Translations under genes and position numbers: made by a program
Shown: piece by piece, positions 8,251 through 10,886 of the stretch
Numbering within the stretch: position 1 is the stretch's first letter
Layout of the letters: every line of letters begins with the position of its first letter
The notes under the pieces: model-generated
What the model was told of the DNA's origin: nothing
What the model saw: only the letters and a program-made list of their open reading frames with translations
The model's database searches: none
NCBI GenBank assembly: GCA_020216655.1
Contig: JAIWNU010000165.1
Span: 1-10,886 of the forward strand
From: Treponema sp.
GTDB lineage: Bacteria; Spirochaetota; Spirochaetia; Treponematales; Breznakiellaceae
DNA length: 10,886 nt
Direction: 5' to 3'

Positions 8251-9366
8251 GTGGCTGACGAAATTTCAGTATTAATCGTCGATGATTCGGCCCTCATGCG
8301 GAATCTCATTTCCAGGATGATAGAAGCAACACCCGGGCTCGTCGTTGCAGACCGAGCGATGAATGGTCTCTTTGCGCTGCAAAAACTTGAACGCTGTAAA
8401 CCGGATGTGATTATCCTTGACCTGGAAATGCCCCAAATGAACGGCATTGAATTTCTTAAAGAACGTAAGCGCCTCGGCATAGAAATACCTGTCATCATAC
8501 TTTCTTCCATAGCACGCCGAGGGGCAGAGATTACCATGGAAGCCCTTGCTCTGGGAGCCAGCGATTTCATTATGAAACCCTCGGACACCAATCATGATGA
8601 TATTCAGGCAATCAAAGAGCACCTTACGGAACTTCTTTTGGTTTACGGCTGGCAATATCGGCAAAAGGTTGGTCTAAAAGAACCCTCACCTCAGGCCTAT
8701 GCAGCAGAACAATCCAAAAAGACATTTGCTCCCACTCCGCCCAAACCAGCCGCTTATGCCCCCACGGTCAAACCTGGTCCAATAGAAATCATTGCCCTTG
8801 GCATATCTACCGGAGGCCCTAATGCGCTCAGGGAGGTATTTTCAAAACTAGATAAGGATCTCCCCGCCCCTATCGTGGTTGTTCAGCACATGCCGCCGGG
8901 TTTTACCGAAGAATTCGCTAAAAGTCTCGACAAGCTCTGCCCCCTCGAAGTTAAAGAAGCCGCAGAGGGAGACATAATAAAACCGGGGCGCATCCTGATT
9001 GCCCCGGGGGATAAACATTTAGAAGTAGAAAAACGACCTCTTGCCACTATAGCCCATCTTTCAGATGCCCCGCCAGTAAACGGCCACCGACCTTCCGCTG
9101 ACGTTCTCTTTGCTTCCGTAGCTAAAGAGTTCGGAAACCGGGCTATGGGTGTCATTATGACCGGCATGGGAAAGGACGGGGCTAAAGAATTAGGATCAAT
9201 TCTTAAATCTGGGGGCTTGACTCTTGGCCAGGATGAAGTAACTTCTATAGTGTACGGTATGCCAAAGGTTGCTTGGGAAATGGGCCATGTTATGGAACAG
9301 GTCCCCCTATCCAAGATGGCAGAGCGGATTTGCACCTTGGCAAAGGATTACCAGGCAGGAGGTTGA
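8251..9366 (+). CDS. cheB: Chemotaxis response regulator protein-glutamate methylesterase CheB
   Basis: Removes methyl groups from, or deamidates, chemoreceptor residues when phosphorylated by CheA. The 371-residue protein has an N-terminal receiver domain at about 5-125: acidic pair D11-D12, phospho-acceptor D57 in L-D-L-E-M-P, S85-S86, and K109 in K-P-S. A Pro/Ala-rich linker spans about 143-177. The methylesterase domain follows, with the catalytic triad S186 in G-I-S-T-G-G-P, H213 in Q-H-M-P-P-G and D309 in M-G-K-D-G. All catalytic residues are intact. The GTG start at 8251 is supported by TAGGAG 7 bases upstream and lies 13 bases after the cheR stop. The stop is one base before the next ATG. 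Confidence 0.96.
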   Translation: MADEISVLIVDDSALMRNLISRMIEATPGLVVADRAMNGLFALQKLERCKPDVIILDLEMPQMNGIEFLKERKRLGIEIPVIILSSIARRGAEITMEALALGASDFIMKPSDTNHDDIQAIKEHLTELLLVYGWQYRQKVGLKEPSPQAYAAEQSKKTFAPTPPKPAAYAPTVKPGPIEIIALGISTGGPNALREVFSKLDKDLPAPIVVVQHMPPGFTEEFAKSLDKLCPLEVKEAAEGDIIKPGRILIAPGDKHLEVEKRPLATIAHLSDAPPVNGHRPSADVLFASVAKEFGNRAMGVIMTGMGKDGAKELGSILKSGGLTLGQDEVTSIVYGMPKVAWEMGHVMEQVPLSKMAERICTLAKDYQAGG

Positions 9367-9367
9367 T

Positions 9368-9559
9368 ATGAAAAAGGCTTATCGCTGTGATGATTGCGGT
9401 CATGAAATAGTCCAAGATGCAGGATCCCCAGTTCCGGAATGCTGCGGCGAAAAAATGAAAGAAATTCCTCTGGAAGCATGCCGTGATGCGGGTCCGGAAG
9501 CTGCTCGGCCAGGTTCAGATGATGAACCCTGCGAGGATTTTACCGGGAAACAGGCCTGA
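9368..9559 (+). CDS. Small desulforedoxin-like Cys4 metal-binding protein
   Basis: A 63-residue protein whose first half has C7-x2-C10-x14-C25-C26, in a Y-R-C-D-D-C-G-H...E-C-C-G-E-K-M context. The adjacent C-C-G-x-x-M is the hallmark of desulforedoxin and the desulfoferrodoxin N-domain, which bind one Fe (or Zn) through four cysteines. The tail (35-63) is acidic, rich in Gly, Ala and Pro, and has two more cysteines, C38 and C55. The ATG at 9368 begins one base after the cheB stop and has AGGAGG 5 bases upstream, so it is clearly translated within the che unit. The function is unknown. Either a redox or oxygen-linked role or a structural zinc ribbon is possible; the fold call is firmer than the metal. 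Confidence 0.75.
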   Translation: MKKAYRCDDCGHEIVQDAGSPVPECCGEKMKEIPLEACRDAGPEAARPGSDDEPCEDFTGKQA

Positions 9560-9600
9560 CAAACTGCAAAAGCCCTCAGTAAACACAGCCTCGCCGGACG

Positions 9601-9625
9601 GGATTTTCTAAAATCCTCTGTTTTT
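9601..9625 (+). terminator. Probable intrinsic terminator of the cheR-cheB unit
   Basis: GGATTTT (9601-9607) and AAAATCC (9610-9616) are perfect inverted repeats around CT, giving in practice a 5-6 bp stem with a 4-6 base loop. A five-T run at 9621-9625 follows after TCTG. The stem is short and AT-rich and the T-run is set back by four bases, so efficiency is uncertain. The rest of the gap between the Cys4 gene and the transglycosylase gene (9560-9640) shows nothing else clear. Confidence 0.45.
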
Positions 9626-9626
9626 A

Positions 9627-9632
9627 TATGAT
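9627..9632 (+). promoter_or_regulatory. Possible -10 element of the transglycosylase gene
   Basis: TATGAT (5 of 6) ends 8 bases before the ATG at 9641, the same spacing seen upstream of pyrG. No convincing -35 is present; TTTTCT at 9604-9609 is the best at 17 bases. The start codon also lacks a good ribosome site, with only GGG nearby. This is a weak case and the element sits on the edge of the terminator T-run. Confidence 0.25.
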
Positions 9633-9640
9633 GGGCTTCT

Positions 9641-10438
9641 ATGGCCCGGAAGAAAAAACAACTTGATGTACCGTTCCTGGAGTTCGATACAGAAAAGGCC
9701 TTAAACCTTGTCTCTGGTTACTGTCGGTTTAGGCTTTCAAGGAAATCGGTCCCAAAAATAAAAAACCCCATTGCAAAATTTATTTTTATGATTTTAAAGA
9801 CCCTTGTACTTTTTCACCTGGGTTTTATTTTATCCACCTCCTTATGTTTATTCATGTTTAAGTACATCAATCCTGGGGCCACCACCTTAATGCTTTATCG
9901 CAAATATCTCTATCATTGGAACCTGCAGACCCCTCGATACATTCCTTTAGTGAAAATTCCGAAATCGGTACAAACAATGACGATAAAGGTCGAAGACGGC
10001 GATTTTTATAATCACCACGGAATAATTCCTGCGGCTATTAAAAACGCATGGCAGCTAAACAAGCAATTTGGAGAGCCCATATACGGCGGTAGTACCATTA
10101 CCATGCAGACAGCCCGTACCATTTTTTTAGTTCCCGAAAAGTCCTATTTTAGAAAGTATCTAGAAGCCATTATTGCCCTCGAAATGGAGGCGATATTAGG
10201 GAAAAATCGTATACTTGAGCTTTATTTTAATTACGCTGAATGGGGCAAAGGGATCTTTGGAATAGAAACTGCATGCCGTTTTTACTATAAAACAGGAGTC
10301 AGATCAATAAACACCGATCAGGCTATTAGACTTGTAACTTTGCTCTCCTCTCCTATCCGATACGGACCCTATTCTTTCCAGCGCAATGGTATATTGCGGA
10401 GCCGCTATAATTATTTGATTAAACGATTCGGAAATTAA
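9641..10438 (+). CDS. mtgA: Monofunctional peptidoglycan glycosyltransferase (GT51)
   Basis: Polymerises lipid II into glycan strands at the outer face of the inner membrane. The 265-residue protein has a basic cytoplasmic N-terminal region of about 45 residues and a transmembrane helix at about 47-73. A single GT51 domain follows: motif 1 V-E-D-G-D-F-Y-N-H-H-G with catalytic E118, motif 2 G-G-S-T-I-T-M-Q at 149-156, motif 3 R-K-Y-L-E with E175, then K-N-R-I-L-E-L-Y-F-N and W-G-K-G-I-F-G-I-E-T-A. There is no transpeptidase domain and the protein ends soon after the GT51 fold, so it is MtgA-like rather than a class A PBP. Motif 2 has Met where the family usually has Gln (S-T-I-T-Q-Q). The ATG at 9641 has no strong ribosome site. 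Confidence 0.9.
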   Translation: MARKKKQLDVPFLEFDTEKALNLVSGYCRFRLSRKSVPKIKNPIAKFIFMILKTLVLFHLGFILSTSLCLFMFKYINPGATTLMLYRKYLYHWNLQTPRYIPLVKIPKSVQTMTIKVEDGDFYNHHGIIPAAIKNAWQLNKQFGEPIYGGSTITMQTARTIFLVPEKSYFRKYLEAIIALEMEAILGKNRILELYFNYAEWGKGIFGIETACRFYYKTGVRSINTDQAIRLVTLLSSPIRYGPYSFQRNGILRSRYNYLIKRFGN

Positions 10439-10562
10439 TATCCGCTCTCGTTATGGTACTTTTTCTTAAAATAAAGTATATTATATAGTGTACTTCTTGC
10501 ATGCTCTTTGAACGGAATTGGATCCCCTGGTTTCTCATTTTAACGATATCAAGGAGGACCTT
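10439..10562 (+). other. Intergenic region before the TPR gene
   Basis: This 124-base gap follows the transglycosylase stop. Its first half is very AT-rich. TATAGT at 10484-10489, overlapped by TATTAT at 10479-10484, is the best -10 candidate, but no good -35 stands 16-18 bases upstream. TACTTT (10457-10462) and AAAGTA (10473-10478) form a 6-base inverted repeat around 10 bases, without a T-run after it. The end carries AAGGAGG, the ribosome site of the TPR gene. If TATAGT is used, the leader would be about 67 bases. Confidence 0.3.
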
Positions 10563-10886
10563 ATGGAAACAGCTGCTCTTTTGAACGATTCTGCAATTGC
10601 CCTGACCGAAGCAAACAGACCGAACGAAGCAATTTCACTTTTCCGCAAGGCCCTCGCCATGGAGCCGGGAAACCCGCTCCTGTGGCTTAACATGGGCATT
10701 GCCCAGCAGAAAAACGGCGATTACAACGGCGCCATGGATAGCTTCTTTCATTGCCTTTCTTTCGATAGCAATCTTTCAGAAGCGTGGAATGCCCTCGGAC
10801 TTATCCATTATGAACTTGAACGGTTCGAAGAGGCCGAATCATTTTATAAAAAGGCACTCCAAAAAAACAGCCGTTCACCTAAATGT
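10563..10886 (+). CDS. Tetratricopeptide-repeat protein, 3'-truncated by the window edge
   Basis: The ATG at 10563 has AAGGAGG 5 bases upstream, and the frame stays open for 108 codons to the window end, so the C-terminus is missing. The visible part is three consecutive 34-residue TPR units, at about 4-37, 38-71 and 72-105. They carry the expected small and aromatic positions: A-I-S-L-F-R-K-A-L-A-M-E-P in the first, L-W-L-N-M-G-I-A-Q in the second, and A-W-N-A-L-G-L-I-H-Y-E with A-E-S-F-Y-K-K-A-L in the third. No signal peptide precedes the repeats, so this part is probably cytoplasmic. TPR arrays are protein-binding scaffolds and the partner cannot be inferred. Codon use and ribosome site suggest a well-expressed native gene. 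Confidence 0.85.
   Translation, partial: METAALLNDSAIALTEANRPNEAISLFRKALAMEPGNPLLWLNMGIAQQKNGDYNGAMDSFFHCLSFDSNLSEAWNALGLIHYELERFEEAESFYKKALQKNSRSPKC

Noticed and set aside
9269..9367. An N-terminal extension of the Cys4 protein starting at 9269
   Set aside because: It lies within cheB in another frame. The ATG at 9368 has a perfectly placed AGGAGG and gives the standard desulforedoxin-like N-terminus.
10441..10500. GTACTT direct repeats and TACTTT/AAAGTA inverted repeat as an operator
   Set aside because: The half-sites are short and AT-rich in a strongly AT-biased gap, so chance cannot be excluded.

Overview
The window is ordinary chromosomal DNA of a diderm, chemotactic bacterium. It is densely packed with housekeeping and envelope genes. 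I see no tRNA, rRNA, CRISPR array, phage or transposon. The gene families point to a spirochaete of the Treponema/Spirochaeta type: an Lpt envelope-export set whose LptC looks like a lipoprotein, CheR/CheB, a GerMN-domain protein, RNase Y with YmdB, a monofunctional transglycosylase and a TPR protein. The lineage is inferred from protein style and gene content, not from a marker gene, so it is moderately confident at best.

Layout. (1) 2-730, plus strand: 3' part of a GerMN-domain protein with a long Pro/Gln/Ser/Thr linker, truncated by the window edge. It converges on and overlaps the next unit by 4 bases. (2) 727-3107, minus strand: rny (RNase Y) and ymdB (metallophosphoesterase), overlapping, behind a promoter with consensus -35 and -10 hexamers. 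(3) 3197-6844, minus strand: pyrG, lptC, lptA, lptB, with an 11-base gap followed by overlapping junctions. (4) 6871-7356, minus strand: a bifunctional-nuclease (DUF151) family protein just upstream of pyrG. (5) 7386-9559, plus strand: cheR, cheB and a 63-residue desulforedoxin-like Cys4 protein. (6) 9641-10438, plus strand: a GT51 transglycosylase. (7) 10563 to the window end, plus strand: start of a TPR protein, cut by the edge.

How the genes fit together. CheR and CheB are the opposing receptor methyltransferase and methylesterase of chemotactic adaptation. LptA, LptB and LptC are parts of the envelope-spanning glycolipid transporter; LptF, LptG and LptD are not here. PyrG makes CTP and shares the Lpt unit. 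RNase Y and YmdB are an mRNA-decay enzyme and its usual genetic partner.

The most interesting signal is regulatory. Three genes that head transcription units (pyrG, the DUF151 gene and cheR) lack a Shine-Dalgarno sequence, and each has a good sigma-70-type -10 ending 7 or 8 bases before the start codon. That geometry predicts leaderless mRNAs. Genes internal to operons, and rny with its predicted ~30-base leader, mostly have clear purine-rich ribosome sites. The DUF151 and cheR promoters are also back to back and share almost the same -35 hexamer. No wholly new multi-gene system was recognised.
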